64,000 nucleotides of DNA, taken from the NCBI GenBank assembly GCA_946800325.1, contig OX326958.1, positions 4,598,001 through 4,662,000 on the forward strand, in the 5' to 3' direction. The notes under the pieces were generated by a model. The model had not been told where the DNA came from. It saw only the letters and a program-made list of their open reading frames with translations, and ran no database searches. This DNA comes from Luzula sylvatica (Eukaryota > Streptophyta > Magnoliopsida > Poales > Juncaceae). Within the stretch, counting starts at the first letter, position 1. The number at the start of each line of letters is the position of its first letter. A program made the translations under genes and the position numbers. Shown piece after piece: positions 1-11,450 of the stretch.

Positions 1-950
1 GAATTTGTTTATTTAATTCAAATGTGTACTCTTCATAAATACTGTTACTGTTCATAAACTATTCATAAATTTATTTATTTTTGCAAATTTCAGTAAATAT
101 AGGGGCTTTTTAAGATTTTTCTATCTTATAACAATTTCAGTTTTTTTAAATGTAACGACTTTTTAAATATTTCTCATGCGATATCATTATTTTAAGATTA
201 TTATAGGGGTATATATGGTAATATCATATTTTGTAAGGTTATACATGATAATTTCATATTTTTTAAAATATTTCTCATATTGTATCATTAATTCAAAATT
301 TTTTATAAGGATAAATATAATAATTTATGTTTTTTCCAGATGTATGCATGCTAATTTTTTATTTTTTCAAATACAATTTTTATTTTATTTCACATATTAT
401 ATCATCAATTTGAGATTTATATAGGGATATATATGATAATTAATATTTTGTAGGGCGATACATCATAGTTTCAGATTTTTTAAAACATAGAAGCTTTTTG
501 TGATAGTTCTCAACTTCTCATATTATATCATTAATTTCCGATTTAGATTAAGATATATATTTTTGTAGGGGATACATCATAGTTCCAAATTTTTTAAAAC
601 ATACAAGCCTTTTGTGATAGTTCTCAACTTCTCATATTATATCATTAATTTCCGATTTATATTAGCATACATATATTACATTTTTCAATATTTTTTTTTT
701 TAATATTTCTCATATGATATCATTACTTTCATATTTTTATAGGGTTATATATAGTAATTTCAGATTTTTGTAGGGGTATTCATGCAAATTTTTTATTTTT
801 TTTTAAATATAGACTTTTTATATTGGTCAAATTATATCATTATTTTCATATATTTATACGGGTATATAAGTTTCATATTTACTAGGGATATATGTGATAA
901 TTCTATTTTTTTTTTAAAACAGGGTTTTTTTGAAATATTTGTCATAAGTA
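1..950. repeat. Degenerate dispersed repeat block (GGGTATATATGATA-type)
   Basis: No gene is visible. The block is built from imperfect copies of a roughly 35-60 bp phrase: TTTCTCATAT, then ATATCATTA, then CAGATTTTT, then AGGGGTATATATG. The same phrase recurs in many other places in this window on both strands, for example around 16.8, 21.7-22.7, 35.0, 40.4 and 62.6 kb. The short reading frames here are chance products of low complexity. Confidence 0.6.
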
Positions 951-1111
951 CACCAGATTCGGAAAAACGTTGGGACTTTGCTATGTTTCGGGAAATCGAA
1001 AAGAGAGAAACAAATTCGGGACCTTTGCAGGACCAGGGTAATATGGTAATTTTATCCTGACTAGAGACCATGATTTTGGTTATGATTGGTGCAACCAAAA
1101 CGAGTTCGTTC

Positions 1112-1434
1112 AGGCAGAATGGAATGGCTTTGAGTGCGAGGGAGATGGAGAGCAAAATTAAACCCACAAGACTACATAAAAATGTCCACGATACTCAGTT
1201 GCATTCGGCGAGGAGTATTTTCGTCATTTACAATATTTTGATTCTAAATGTTGATAATTTCTTTCGCGTTTTGGGCAGAATGGAATGGTTTTTGAGTGCG
1301 ACGAGGTGGAGATCAGTATTATACCCGGAAGACTACTTCAAAATGGCCACAATACTCAGCTACATTCATTGAGGGGTAATTTCGTCATTTTCAATATTTT
1401 GATTATGACCGTTGATAATTTATTTCATGTTTTA
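1112..1434. repeat. Direct duplication, about 162 bp x 2
   Basis: Two adjacent copies begin with GGCAGAATGGAATGG (near 1112 and 1274) and share the order GAGTGCGA, AAGACTAC, AATACTCAG, CATTC..GAGGAG, TTTCGTCATTT and AATATTTTGATT. The copies have diverged by many substitutions, so the duplication is not recent. No coding capacity is convincing. Confidence 0.65.
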
Positions 1435-1529
1435 GGCATTACTTTTATCTTATGTATAAAGTAGAGAAAATTCTTGCAATTATATGTCTCCACGCCATCA
1501 AGGGCTTTTGTGTACAAAAATATTTTTTA

Positions 1530-1925
1530 ATTTACATTTTGCTCTTTTTTATATATATTTTGGTCCTTTTTAGTTTTAATTTATATTTTGGTCCTTTTTA
1601 TTTACATTTCGGTGCTTTTTATTTACATTTCGGTCCTTTTTTACATTTTTGAATTTATATTTTGGTCCTTTTTTGTTTTAATTTACATTTTGATCCTTTT
1701 TATTAACATTTTGGTCCTTTCTTATTTACATTTCTGTCCTTTTTTATATTTTTTATTTATATTCTGGTCCATTTTATCTATATTTTGGTCCTTTTTAGTT
1801 ATAATTTACATTTGGTCCTTTTTTTTACATTTTTGTCCTTTTTATTTACATTTCGGTTTTTTTTTAATTTTTGATCATTTTTCCTTATTTTACATTTGGT
1901 CTTTGTTTCCTATTTTACATACATA
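1530..1925. repeat. AT-rich minisatellite, ~20-bp unit
   Basis: About twenty degenerate units of the form TTTTATTTACATTTCGGTCC lie head to tail, with variable T-run length. The open frames inside encode only a Phe/Ile/Leu-rich repeat and are not credible genes. Confidence 0.75.
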
Positions 1926-2148
1926 TTAAAATTTTCGAATATGTCATGATTATATTAATCGATTTTAGAAACACATAAGCAAATGCTATTTATACAAATT
2001 ATATTAGAAAATAATATCTACGATAGACTAATTTCATGAACCTTATGCATCTATTGACATCATGATATTTGTTAATATATCATGATTATATTTATTTAGT
2101 TCAAACGCATGCGTGTTAATTCTATTTAAATAATTATATAAAAAACAT

Positions 2149-2177
2149 CCCGCGCAATTGCGCGGGCACAAAGCTAG
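2149..2177 (+). mobile_element. Helitron 3' terminus
   Basis: A perfect 18-bp palindromic hairpin, CCCGCGCAATTGCGCGGG (2149-2166), is followed after 7 nt by CTAG (2174-2177) and then a T. Plant Helitrons characteristically end with a GC-rich hairpin a few bases before CTRR and insert between A and T. The 5' TC end was not located, so the element's length is unknown. The repeats at 1-2148 may be its body. Confidence 0.7.
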
Positions 2178-3420
2178 TTTCTTAAAAAGAGTATCAGTAA
2201 CTCCATATCCAAGTTCTCAAGAAAATAAAAATAAATTACAAAATAATTCATATAACACATATTTATCATTAGAATTTTAAAATTAAACTAAGAACGGAGA
2301 GACAAAGATATGGGCCTATCAGTGAAAAGGAAAAATGTGAAGCATTAGGAGAACTGTTTGCTCTTTGTTGGAGAGGTAGGTTGGTAAAAATAACAAACAA
2401 AAATTTCGAATTATCAAAGAATAAGGTCAACAGAATAGGAGGAAACAAGAGAGGTAGGGTTATTTTAGTCAAGGAATATGCCTTGGAATATTATATGTCT
2501 TGGAATTCTATTTCATGGAATAGTATTCCATGGAATATACAATAGACGTGTTTGATTGATGCATCTTTTTTTCCTACAAATTTAGAAATTATGTGAAATG
2601 AATAACTTTTTTGGAATAATTTTAGTTTTTAATATTTAAAAAGATAGAATGCCCATGGGAATAGAGAAAAGCCACCAATTTTGGTGGTAATCCTATTCCC
2701 ATGAAATATGCCCATGGGCATCGTGGATGACGTTACTTTATTACCTGATGTCTCAACCAAACGTGGGAATGGAATAAATTAAGATGGATGCCAAGGCATA
2801 GTAATTTCAAAGCACGAACCAAACGCCCCCTTAATGTAATTTATAACTGCGCTATAATCTTAGAAAAATAAATTAAGATTTTTTTTAGAAACTTAACGGA
2901 AAGTTGGTGATTTGGTTACAACATAAGTTACAATGTACGTAATACATCATGATTTTCTCTTAATATTATTACAAGATCACTAAGCAAGGCTAAATTATTA
3001 CAAGATTATTTGACTTGTAATTTTACTACGCGATCCTTAGACATGTAATGTCTTTTGATCCAGCTTATTGACCCGGTAGGTCTTCTACATCTCGACTCTT
3101 CTGAACCGTCGATCACATTTTTACCCATTAGTTTCCCCTTATCACAATATATAGGGAAAAATTTCTTGATCTCTGCATAGTTGAATATGAATCCAGTGTA
3201 TTTACTAATCAAAACCTATCTTACAATTTATCCAAAATTTGAAAAATAAAAATGGAAAACATATCACGTAGTAATTGATTGTAAGTGTAAATTGGCAGAC
3301 ATATGTAAGCACGAGTGATTTCATTTTTCTTCAGGTTAATTCATTTTACTTCAGGTTAATTCATTTTGGAGTTAATTATTTAAGAAATACAAGTACAAAT
3401 ATTTTTTTCGACAATAATTA
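2178..3420. other. Intergenic; degenerate MITE-like segment at ~2460-2832
   Basis: No convincing gene. Around 2460-2550 there are repeated TGGAAT/TTCCATGG words, and at about 2815-2835 the sequence CGAACCAAACGCCCCC precedes TTA. This resembles the end of a PIF/Tourist-type MITE, but a matching left end was not found. A 68-codon minus-strand frame at 3006-3212 has no recognisable similarity. Confidence 0.35.
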
Positions 3421-3814
3421 TGTTGAATAATTAAACTTAATTAGTAGTAATAGAAATTAATTAGTAGTAATAGAATAATTAGAGTGACAAGTGTCCACAT
3501 GCATGTAACTTGGGTCAATGAGTCAAAGTCATGACATGTGTTAGTATGCATGAAAGAGAGTGGACAAGTGTTAGATGCATGCAAAAGAGTGGACAAGTGT
3601 TATTAGGGTAGTGACAAGTGTTATTAGGGTAGTGACAAGTGTTAGTATGCATGTGAGTTGTTCATGCTATATAAACACCTCCATGGTGTTCATTATTATA
3701 TCATTCAAGTTAGTAAGCAAGTAAGAGAAATAAGAAAGAAAAGCTTTTGAGGTATCTCTTCCCCTTCTTCCTCTTCCCTCTTCTCCATAGAAATATAGCC
3801 ATTATTATCCAACA
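3421..3814 (+). repeat. 5' LTR of copia element
   Basis: 394 bp, starts TGTTGAATAATT and ends ATTATTATCCAACA. Internally it has short tandem motifs GTGACAAGTGTTATTAGG and GGACAAGTGTTAG. It contains a TATA box and therefore the U3/R/U5 promoter. It matches the 3' LTR at 392 of 394 positions. Confidence 0.97.
3668..3675 (+). promoter_or_regulatory. TATA box of the LTR promoter
   Basis: TATATAAA in the 5' LTR, about 180 bp upstream of the gag start codon at 3849. The same box is at 8108-8115 in the 3' LTR, where it could drive read-out transcription rightward. Confidence 0.65.
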
Positions 3815-3817
3815 AAC

Positions 3818-3829
3818 TGGTATCAGAGC
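3818..3829 (+). other. Primer-binding site (tRNA-iMet type)
   Basis: TGGTATCAGAGC begins 3 nt after the 5' LTR. It is the standard plant copia primer site, complementary to the 3' end of initiator methionine tRNA. Confidence 0.9.
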
Positions 3830-3848
3830 GAGCGAGAGCAATATTGCA

Positions 3849-6800
3849 ATGGCGAGTTCGAATTTTCCGTTTCAATTCCCTCGTCTTACGAAAGAAAATT
3901 ACGAGAATTGGTGTATACGTTTGAAAGCTTTACTTGGTTGTCATGAATGTTGGGATGTCGTCGAAAGTGGCTACCCCGAGTCGGAAAACGTAAATCGGTT
4001 AACCGCTGCCGAAAAGGACACGTTGCTTAAGAGTCGAAAAAAGGATCGACAAGCGCTCACTCTCATTCATCAATGTTTGGATGAACCGATGTTCGAAAGA
4101 GTAGCTAATGCGACGAGTGCTAAGGAAGCATGGGAGATCCTACAAAATCCAACCAAGGGGCAAATAAAGTAAAAAAGGTACGTCTTCAAACGTTAAGAGG
4201 TGAATTTGAAGGATTGCGGATGAAAGAGTCCGAATCTATTGCGGATTTCTTTTCGAGAATATTGGCTATAGTGAATCAAATGAAACGATATGGAGAAGTT
4301 TTGGAGGATGTTCGGGTCATAGAGAAAGTACTTCGCTCGTTGCATGCAAAGTTCGAGCACATTGTAGTAGCAATCGAGGAGTCCAAAGACTTGGACGCTA
4401 TGGCCATTGACGAGCTTATGGGCTCGTTACAAGCCCATGAAGAACGCATGAACAACAAGAAGGAAGAACCGGCCGAGCAAGTCTTCGCCGCGAAGCTCTC
4501 TTTAAAGGAGAAAGAAGGAGCTCGCGAAACAAGCCAACGTGGCAGAGGACGAGGACGCGGAGGACGAGGCCGAGGAAGTGGAAGGGGAGAACAAAAGCAA
4601 ACTTTCAATAATGAAGGTAAATCATTTCGAGGTCGCGGTAGAGGAAGCTACCCGAGACAAAATTTCGAGTGCTATAATTGTCACAAGACTGGACATTATG
4701 CTCGAGATTGTTGGAATACATCAAACGATGGTAAAGAAAAGGCAAATTATGCCGAAAATGAAGAAGTCGATGCCACTTTATTGGTAGCTTACCATGAAGG
4801 AGAAGGAAAGAAGGATTTGTGGTGTCTCGACAATGGAGCGAGTAACCATATGTGTGGAGACAAAAGTAAATTCGTCGAGCTTGATAATTCGGTAATGGGT
4901 CACGTTACTTTTGGAGACCACTCAAAAGTGCAAATCGAAGGAAAAGGAACGATTTTGATTCGTACGAAGAATGGCGGTCACGAATACATGAGTAACGTGT
5001 ATTACATACCGAACATGAAGACCAACATTTTGAGTTTGGGACAACTCCTCGAGAAGAACTATGAAGTTCACATGAAGAATCGTGCTCTCGTTCTTCAAGA
5101 TGATCGAGGAAAGGTAATTGCGAAGGTACCCATGACGAAGAACAGGATGTTCTACCTCGAAATTCAAACCGATGTAGCGAAGTGTCTCAAGGCATGCGTG
5201 AAAGAAACTTCTTGGATTTGGCACTTGAGACTTGGACATGCAAATTTTGAAGGCTTGAAGTTGATGGCACAAAAGAAAATGTTAAAGGGGTTACCGACTA
5301 TCGAAGAGCCGAATCAAGTTTGCGAAGGATGTCTCATGAGAAAACAATCCCGCAAGAGTTTTCCAAAGGAAGCCACTTCAAGAGCACGCGGACCACTTGA
5401 CCTCATTCACGCCGATGTGTGCGGTCCGATCAAGCCATCTTCATTTGGTAAAAATCGGTACTTTCTACTCTTTATCGACGATTTTAGTAGAAAGACCTGG
5501 GTCTATTTTTTGAAAGAAAAATCGGAAGCGTTTAATTCTTTCAAGAACTTCAAGGCCCTTGTGGAAAATGAAAGCGGATGCCATATTAAGTCGTTGAGAA
5601 CTGATAGAGGTGGCGAGTTTTGCTCCAACGAGTTTAACAAGTTTTGTGAAGAACAAGGCATCAAACGATTCTTGACCGTTCCGAGGTCTCCTCAACAAAA
5701 TGGCATAGTTGAAAGGAAGAATCGAAGCATTCTCAACATGGCGAGAAGCATGTTGAAGACGAAGAACATGCCGAAAGAGTTTTGGGCCGAAGCAGTCATT
5801 TGCGCGGTGTATCTATCGAATCGATGTTCAACGAAAAGTTTATTCGAGCAAACCCCTCAAGAAGCTTGGAATGGAATAAAGCCGAATGTTTCGCATTTGA
5901 GAGTGTTTGGGTGCATCGGATATGTCCATGTACCGGATCAAGAAAGATCAAAACTCGACTACAAGAGCAAGAAGCACATATTTGTTGGGTACTCTCAATG
6001 CTCGAAGGGATACAAGCTCTACAATCCAAATAACGGTAAAGTGATTGTTAGTCGAGATGTGGAGTTTGATGAAGAAGATGAGTGGAGGTGGAGTAATGAA
6101 GACAAAGAGAGGTATGATTTTCTACCATTTCAAGGCGATGATGAGGAAAGAGATGAAGTTCCTCAAGGACCGGTCACGCCTCCTCATTCTCCAATTAATC
6201 CGAATATACCTTCATCATCATCTTCAAGTGATAGTTCGAGCGAAATACCACAAAAGACGAGAAGTATCCAGGAACTTTATGACGTGACGCGCGATTTAAA
6301 TGAAGACATGAATCTTTATTGTCATTTCGCAGATTGTGGTGTCATACTCTTTGAAGAAGCCGTGAAGGACGAAAGATGGAGGAAAGCTATGGACGAAGAA
6401 ATGAAGTTCATCAAGAAGAATAATACTTGGGAGTTGGCGACTATACCCCAAGGAAAGAGACCTATCGGTGTGAAGTGGGTCTTTAAGGAAAAGAAGAATG
6501 CGAAAGGAGAAGTCGAGAGATACAAAGCTAGATTGGTAGCAAAAGGATATAGTCAACGAGCTGGGATAGACTATGACGAAGTCTTTGCCCCTGTTGTTCG
6601 ACTCGAGACGATACGAATGATAATTGCGTTGGCGGCGCAAAACAAGTGGAGCATTCACCAATTAGATGTCAAGTCAGCTTTTTTGAATGGAACAATTGAA
6701 GAAGAGGTGTTCATTGAACAACCTCGTGGATATGCGATCAAAGGTCATGAAGATAAGGTGTTGAAATTGAAAAAAGCGTTGTACGGCTTGAAGCAAGCAC

Positions 6801-7847
6801 CTAGAGCATGGAATAGTCGAATCGACAAATATTTTTTGAAGAATGGGTTTGAAAAATGTCCACATGAGCATGCTCTCTATGTGAAGACAAACAAAGAAGG
6901 AGATATTTTGATTGTTTGTCTCTATGTGGATGATTTGATCTTTACAGGTAACAATCACCGCATGTTTGAAGAATTCAAGGGAGCAATGGCTAGAGAATTT
7001 GAGATGACCGATATTGGTCTCATGTCATACTATCTCGGAAGAAGGGATATTCATTTCCCAAGAAGGATTTGCTAATGAGATTCTTAAGAAGTTCAAGATG
7101 GACAATTGCCAATCGGTGGCTACTCCGGTCGAAACCGGATTAAAATTGTCCAAGCTCGAAGAAGGAGATCTTGTGGACCCATCTACCTACAAAAGCGCAG
7201 TTGGTAGCTTGAGGTACTTAACTTGTACGAGACCGGATATTCTTTTTGGAGTCGGTCTTGTAAGCCGATTCATGGAGAAACCAACCGAGACGCATTTCAA
7301 GGCGGTGAAGCGAATTTTTCGTTACATCAAGGGTACAAGTGATTATGGATTACATTATTCATCTTCGAATGAATTCAAGCTTGTGGGATACAGCGATAGC
7401 GATTGGGCAGGCGATATGGATGACCGGAAAAGCACAACCGGTTTTGTTTTCTTTATGGGAGATACGGCATTCACGTGGAGATCGAAGAAACAGTCAATCG
7501 TGACACTTTCGACGTGTGAAGCCGAGTACGTCGCTGCCGCATCATGTGTTTGTCATGCCATATGGCTTAAAGATTTATTGAAAGAGTTGAAGATCAAGCA
7601 AGATGAAGCTACGGAGATTTATGTTGACAACATGTCAGCTATTGCACTTGCGAAAAATCCGGTGTTTCATGATCGAAGCAAGCACATCGATACGAGGTAT
7701 CATTTTATTCGAGATTGTGTTGCAAATGACGAAGTCAAGGTGAAATATGTGAAGACTCAAGATCAAGCTGCAGATATCTTCACGAAGGTGCTCAAGCATG
7801 ATGTTTTTATCAAGTTGCGGATGATGCTTGGAGTCGCAAGGAATTAA
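3849..7847 (+). pseudogene. Copia gag-pol polyprotein, broken by two frameshifts
   Basis: Start ATG at 3849 (MASSNFPF). The gag/UBN2-type region runs to about 4.6 kb and a basic RGRGRGG tract precedes a CX2CX4HX4C zinc knuckle (4670-4711). The protease motif is LDNGASNHM (Asp codon 4829), followed by the integrase HHCC region and DDE core (Asp 5413, Asp 5603, Glu 5711). Reverse transcriptase carries YVDD (6923-6934), then RNase H with SDSDWAGD. Breaks: near 4148 the frame moves from 3849's register to 4130's, consistent with loss of one base beside an A-run. Near 7045, just after YYLG, the frame shifts again and several residues before GIFISQ are missing, consistent with a small non-triplet deletion. 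Otherwise no stop interrupts the three segments, which end at TAA 7845-7847. Confidence 0.92.
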
Positions 7848-7849
7848 GT

Positions 7850-7860
7850 TTAAGAGGGGG
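7850..7860 (+). other. Polypurine tract
   Basis: TTTAAGAGGGGG-type tract directly abutting the 3' LTR, the expected plus-strand priming site. It follows the gag-pol stop codon by 2 nt. Confidence 0.8.
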
Positions 7861-8254
7861 TGTTGAATAATTAAACTTAATTAGTAGTAATAGAAATTAA
7901 TTAGTAGTAATAGAATAATTAGAGTGACAAGTGTCCACATACATGTAACTTGGGTCAATGAGTCAAAGTCATGACATGTGTTAGTATGCATGAAAGAGAG
8001 TGGACAAGTGTTAGATGCATGCAAAAGAGTGGACAAGTGTTATTAGGGTAGTGACAAGTGTTATTAGGGTAGTGACAAGTGTTAGTATGCATGTGAGTTG
8101 TTCATGCTATATAAACACCTCCATGGTGTTCATTATTATATCATTCAAGTTAGTAAGCAAGTAAGAGAAATAAGAAAGAAAAGCTTTTGAGGTATCCCTT
8201 CCCCTTCTTCCTCTTCCCTCTTCTCCATAGAAATATAGCCATTATTATCCAACA
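7861..8254 (+). repeat. 3' LTR of copia element
   Basis: 394 bp, differing from the 5' LTR at two positions. It is followed by the second copy of the AATTA target duplication. Confidence 0.97.
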
Positions 8255-8267
8255 AATTATACCTTTG

Positions 8268-8403
8268 CATTGTCTTCATATAAGTAAAATGTATCCTCAT
8301 TGCTGAAAACTGAAAACTGCTTATATAGGTAAAATAATTATCTTCATTGCTTATATAGGTAAAATGTATCCTCATTATAAGAAATACAAGTACAATAATT
8401 ATC
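8268..8403 (-). repeat. Extra partial copies of MADS exon 2
   Basis: On the minus strand, AATGAGGATACATTTTAC and CTATATAAGCAGTTTTC recur as broken extra copies of the exon-2 sequence of the MADS pseudogene next door. They show local duplication of that exon before or during its decay. Confidence 0.6.
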
Positions 8404-8841
8404 TTCATCTTTCTCTCTCCTTGGCGCATTTCTGAACTGAAAACTGCTTATATAGGTAAAATGTATCCTCATTGCTATGCCAAAGAAAAAATTTAGAAAT
8501 TTCGTCATATTCAGACTTTTGTTTCATAATAATGAACAGGAACCAGAAAACATTATGGTTTTGGTATGTATATAGAACACGATCTTTTAATTTAAATATT
8601 TCATTAAATAAAGAAGATGAGTATTGTTTTGAATAAAGTATTAAACTTTATATTGTCATATTTGCATTGTCTTCGGCCCAAATTCCCCTTTTGATGTTCA
8701 TTACTTAATTCGTTAATTACTTAATTTCTCAGTTTCTGAATGAACCATTTGGATATTCTTTTTCCTTGGAGAGAAGACATTACGTTCAGCAAGTATCAGA
8801 GAATGAGAAAATTAAATCTAGGGTCTTCAAACATCATGCAT

Positions 8842-8959
8842 CATATAATTAAAATGAAAAATACAAGGAGACGTGGCTATTTCAAAACTATTTCAAATCT
8901 TTTTCATATAATTAAAATGAAAAATACAAGGAGACGTGGATATTTCAAAACTATTTTTA
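8842..8959. repeat. ~63-bp direct duplication
   Basis: Two copies, beginning CATATAATTAAAATGAAAAA at 8842 and 8905 and each ending TATTTCAAAACTATTT. They lie in the region equivalent to intron 1 of the inverted MADS pseudogene. Confidence 0.75.
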
Positions 8960-9246
8960 GGGACCCTAACATGACAAAAGCTGCCAACTATGAGATGGTA
9001 CAATTACACTTCTAGTACTATATTAGTAATGCGAGATTCGGTGTTTTGTAATTAGTTAGCGTTAAATTCAATTGGTAATGTACCACATGGGCCCAGTATG
9101 CCAGCTGTCGTGATCATTGTTTCTTTTAAAAATGTGTGGTAGTAGCTATGGTGAATTTTATGGTAAGCAATGTAAGCCTCGCTCTTTCCCTCTGGGCGAG
9201 CTCAGGTCACGAGAGAAGCTTCATGAGAGAAGCTCTGATGTTAATG

Positions 9247-9247
<1 letters not shown>

Positions 9248-9286
<39 letters not shown>
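9248..9286. repeat. (GA)n microsatellite
   Basis: An uninterrupted GA run of about 39 bp. The rest of 8,960-10,708 is AT-rich decayed intron with no gene. Confidence 0.9.
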
Positions 9287-9291
<5 letters not shown>

Positions 9292-11299
9292 TCTGGGTTA
9301 TGGGTTTGGATTAAATTAAAGATTTTGGATTTAATTTTTTGCTAATGAATTTAATTTAATGAATTAATGGATTCAATTTATTTGTATAATTTTATATTCT
9401 AAATTTTGCCACGTCATCATTCAAATTAACTAAAAAATACCACGTCACGGTGCCTCATCATCAGTTAAATGATGACTAGACAGTTAACTGATGAAAATGA
9501 CAAAAGTGAGAAAAATCAAAAATTCAGGAGATAAAAAAAAAACAAATTAAAGCTTGGACGGTAACTTGCATTTTTTTGAAAAGTTGAGTGGGCAAAAGTG
9601 AGGTTTTTCTACAATTAATGCCAAAAAAATGTGACATTCCTCTCTCTTGCACACAACCGTAAGAATTGATTTTAATTAAGAAAGTATGGCTTATTTGATT
9701 TTAATTAAGAATTGACTTGTAGTTAATAAATGAATGGTGTGAGCTTATTTGTTGTGATTTATTTGATCAATCAAGGTAATGCATATTATTATTTTTGTCA
9801 AATCAAGGATCACTAAAGTGGTTGAAATTTCTTATTTAGACCTTGTCGATTCATTTACTGTAAACAAATAAATCAAAAATGTGAAGATACACCGTCTTTT
9901 GGGGGTGGAATAATTAAAGTGAAACAGCCTAGCGAGTAACACTAATCTCTTTAATTCTCACTTTCATCCCTTAATCAATTAAACCCTAAATGCGTTAAAC
10001 TTAGGAATGGGATGGTAAACTCTCTCTCGCTTAATTACTTCCTCATATTTATTTATTTATTTATTTCTATCGTTCATCCTCTAAACCCTAAACCCTAAAC
10101 CTAGGATATGATCAATGGTGGCGGATCGACTTAATATACGCCCATTGGTGATAATTGTGATCAATGGTGGCGCATCCACTTCATTGTAACTCACAAAGAA
10201 ACATGTCTATATCACTCAATTACAACTCGAGTTAGTATTTCTAATTGTTTATTAGTTCATTAATTTGCGTGCCGAAAAGAGGTTACACTAGGAAAATCAA
10301 ATATTTCTAAGGGACTCCCTAAACTATGTAGCAGTGTCAAATGCCAACATACCAAAAGTGACTTTCTGAAATTAAAAAGATCAATTGATGTTGTTTTGTC
10401 TAGGTCTAGATCATCAGTAATGATGAACAAATTATTATGATATATTGTTTCAAAATTAATTAGACTCAATTATATGTTATCAAAGGGCAATTAATCATCT
10501 TTTTTTCCCCTTCTTCTCAATCATGATCTGTGATTTCCGAAGCTTTTGCCCAAAATTCTAAACCATATTTTTATATTACAAATTGGATCCAGCACATGGT
10601 TCTTTAGAAGAACACAAATTAAGGAATTTATGATGAACAAGTTAAATCTAAGTAATCGATACCAGACAGGAAATTAAGGAAGAAAAAAGATAGAACGGAT
10701 ACAAAAACCTGGAAGAGCTGGAGTACTCGAGGAGCTTCCCTCCGGGAGAGAAGACGATTAGGCCCACCTCGGCATCACAAAGAACGGCGAGCTCGAAGGC
10801 CTTTTTGAAGAGATCGCTTTTCCTCGTCGAAAATCTGAATTGGCGACTGGTCTTGTCCTAGATCCGTCTGAGCTTCACGCTTCCTCTCTTACTAGCCATG
10901 ATTCATTCCGAAAATGATCGGATTCTAAGCTAGCGTTTGTTTTTGGAGAAGACGAGGTAGTCGATCTGGCTAGGAGATAACATAAGTTCTCTCGCCACTT
11001 AGTTTCCAGTGTGTGTCTTATAAACGGGCCCCATTTGACAGTAACGTGTCTATAACAACATTTGTTGTTAAAAATACTTTGTTCCCACTTTAGTAGTGAA
11101 ATAACTAGCTAATTAACTAGGTTAATTAATTTTTCTTTAGTTTCAACTATTTTTAAGATTTTTTTCAGATAAATAAATCTAATGTTGGATGCGTAAAGTG
11201 ATGTGACAAGGGTAGGCAGTAGGCGGAGCCTAAGATTCATGAATCTTTGTAGTTCGGCCGCGTGTACAGTGTTGAAGATGCTAGAGTGTACATGCTATA

Positions 11300-11450
11300 T
11301 TGGAGTAATGATACGAACCATACATTTTAGACCACGAATTAACCACACCTGTCACGTGGCAGCCAGTTATTGGCTGCAGAAAAAGTAATGAAAACGTACA
11401 GTCAATAACTGGCTGTCACGTGACAGGTGTGGTTCTTATCATTACTCCAA
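11300..11450. mobile_element. Foldback MITE, 151 bp, TA-flanked
   Basis: Terminal inverted repeats begin TTGGAGTAATGATA and are flanked by TA on both sides. Inside, CCACACCTGTCACGTG pairs with CACGTGACAGGTGTGG, so most of the element folds into one hairpin, with only the segments at about 11,323-11,344 and the loop at about 11,379-11,399 unpaired. Each arm carries a CACGTG palindrome. The size, TA target and fold are Stowaway-like, though the terminal sequence is not the classic CTCCCTCC. 11,451-11,856 shows nothing recognisable. Confidence 0.7.

Larger units (their letters stand above)
3421..8254 (+). mobile_element. Ty1/copia LTR retrotransposon, complete with TSD
   Basis: The element is 4,834 bp with 394-bp LTRs (3421-3814 and 7861-8254), each beginning TGTTG and ending AACA. 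A perfect 5-bp target duplication AATTA flanks it (3416-3420 and 8255-8259). Directly inside the 5' LTR is a TGGTATCAGAGC primer site (initiator Met tRNA type), and directly before the 3' LTR is a polypurine tract. The internal order gag, protease, integrase, RT, RNase H is the Ty1/copia order. The LTRs differ at only two positions (3501/7941 G to A; 3757/8197 T to C), so the insertion is young. It lies about 150 bp beyond exon 2 of an inverted dead MADS copy. The polyprotein frame is broken twice, so this copy is not autonomous. Confidence 0.97.
8404..10899 (-). pseudogene. Inverted third copy of the OsMADS51-like MADS gene (dead)
   Basis: Exon 1 lies at 10899-10709 on the minus strand: exactly 191 bp from ATG to a GTTTTT donor, the same length as in the two + strand copies. 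It encodes MASKRGSVKLRRI, then an in-frame TAG at codon 14, then recognisable MADS sequence ([20 protein letters not shown]). Exon 2 starts at 8474 after TAG (SNEDTFYLYKQFSV) and soon hits TGA. The intron between them (2.2 kb) is as long as intron 1 of the live copies. Upstream sequence to about 11,060 still aligns with the 5' region of the copy at 19,099. Exons 3-5 were not found beyond the retrotransposon. This is a full-structure copy inactivated by a nonsense mutation, not a processed pseudogene. Confidence 0.88.

Noticed and set aside
2460..2832. Complete PIF/Tourist MITE
   Set aside because: Only the right end (CGAACCAAACGCCCCC then TTA) is recognisable; no matching left end or target duplication.
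3006..3212. Minus-strand frame with DGSEESRC...SISW as a candidate exon 3 of the inverted MADS pseudogene
   Set aside because: Position is plausible but only about a dozen bases (GACGGTTC, then TGG) resemble exon 3, without the expected splice donor; too weak.
4829..4837. Asp-Asn-Gly instead of Asp-Ser/Thr-Gly in the copia protease as an inactivating change
   Set aside because: As far as I recall, LDNGASNHM is common in plant copia proteins, so it is not evidence of damage.
10080..10102. Telomere-like CTAAACCCTAAACCCTAAAC
   Set aside because: Only about three units inside intronic sequence; such short runs are frequent in plant genomes.
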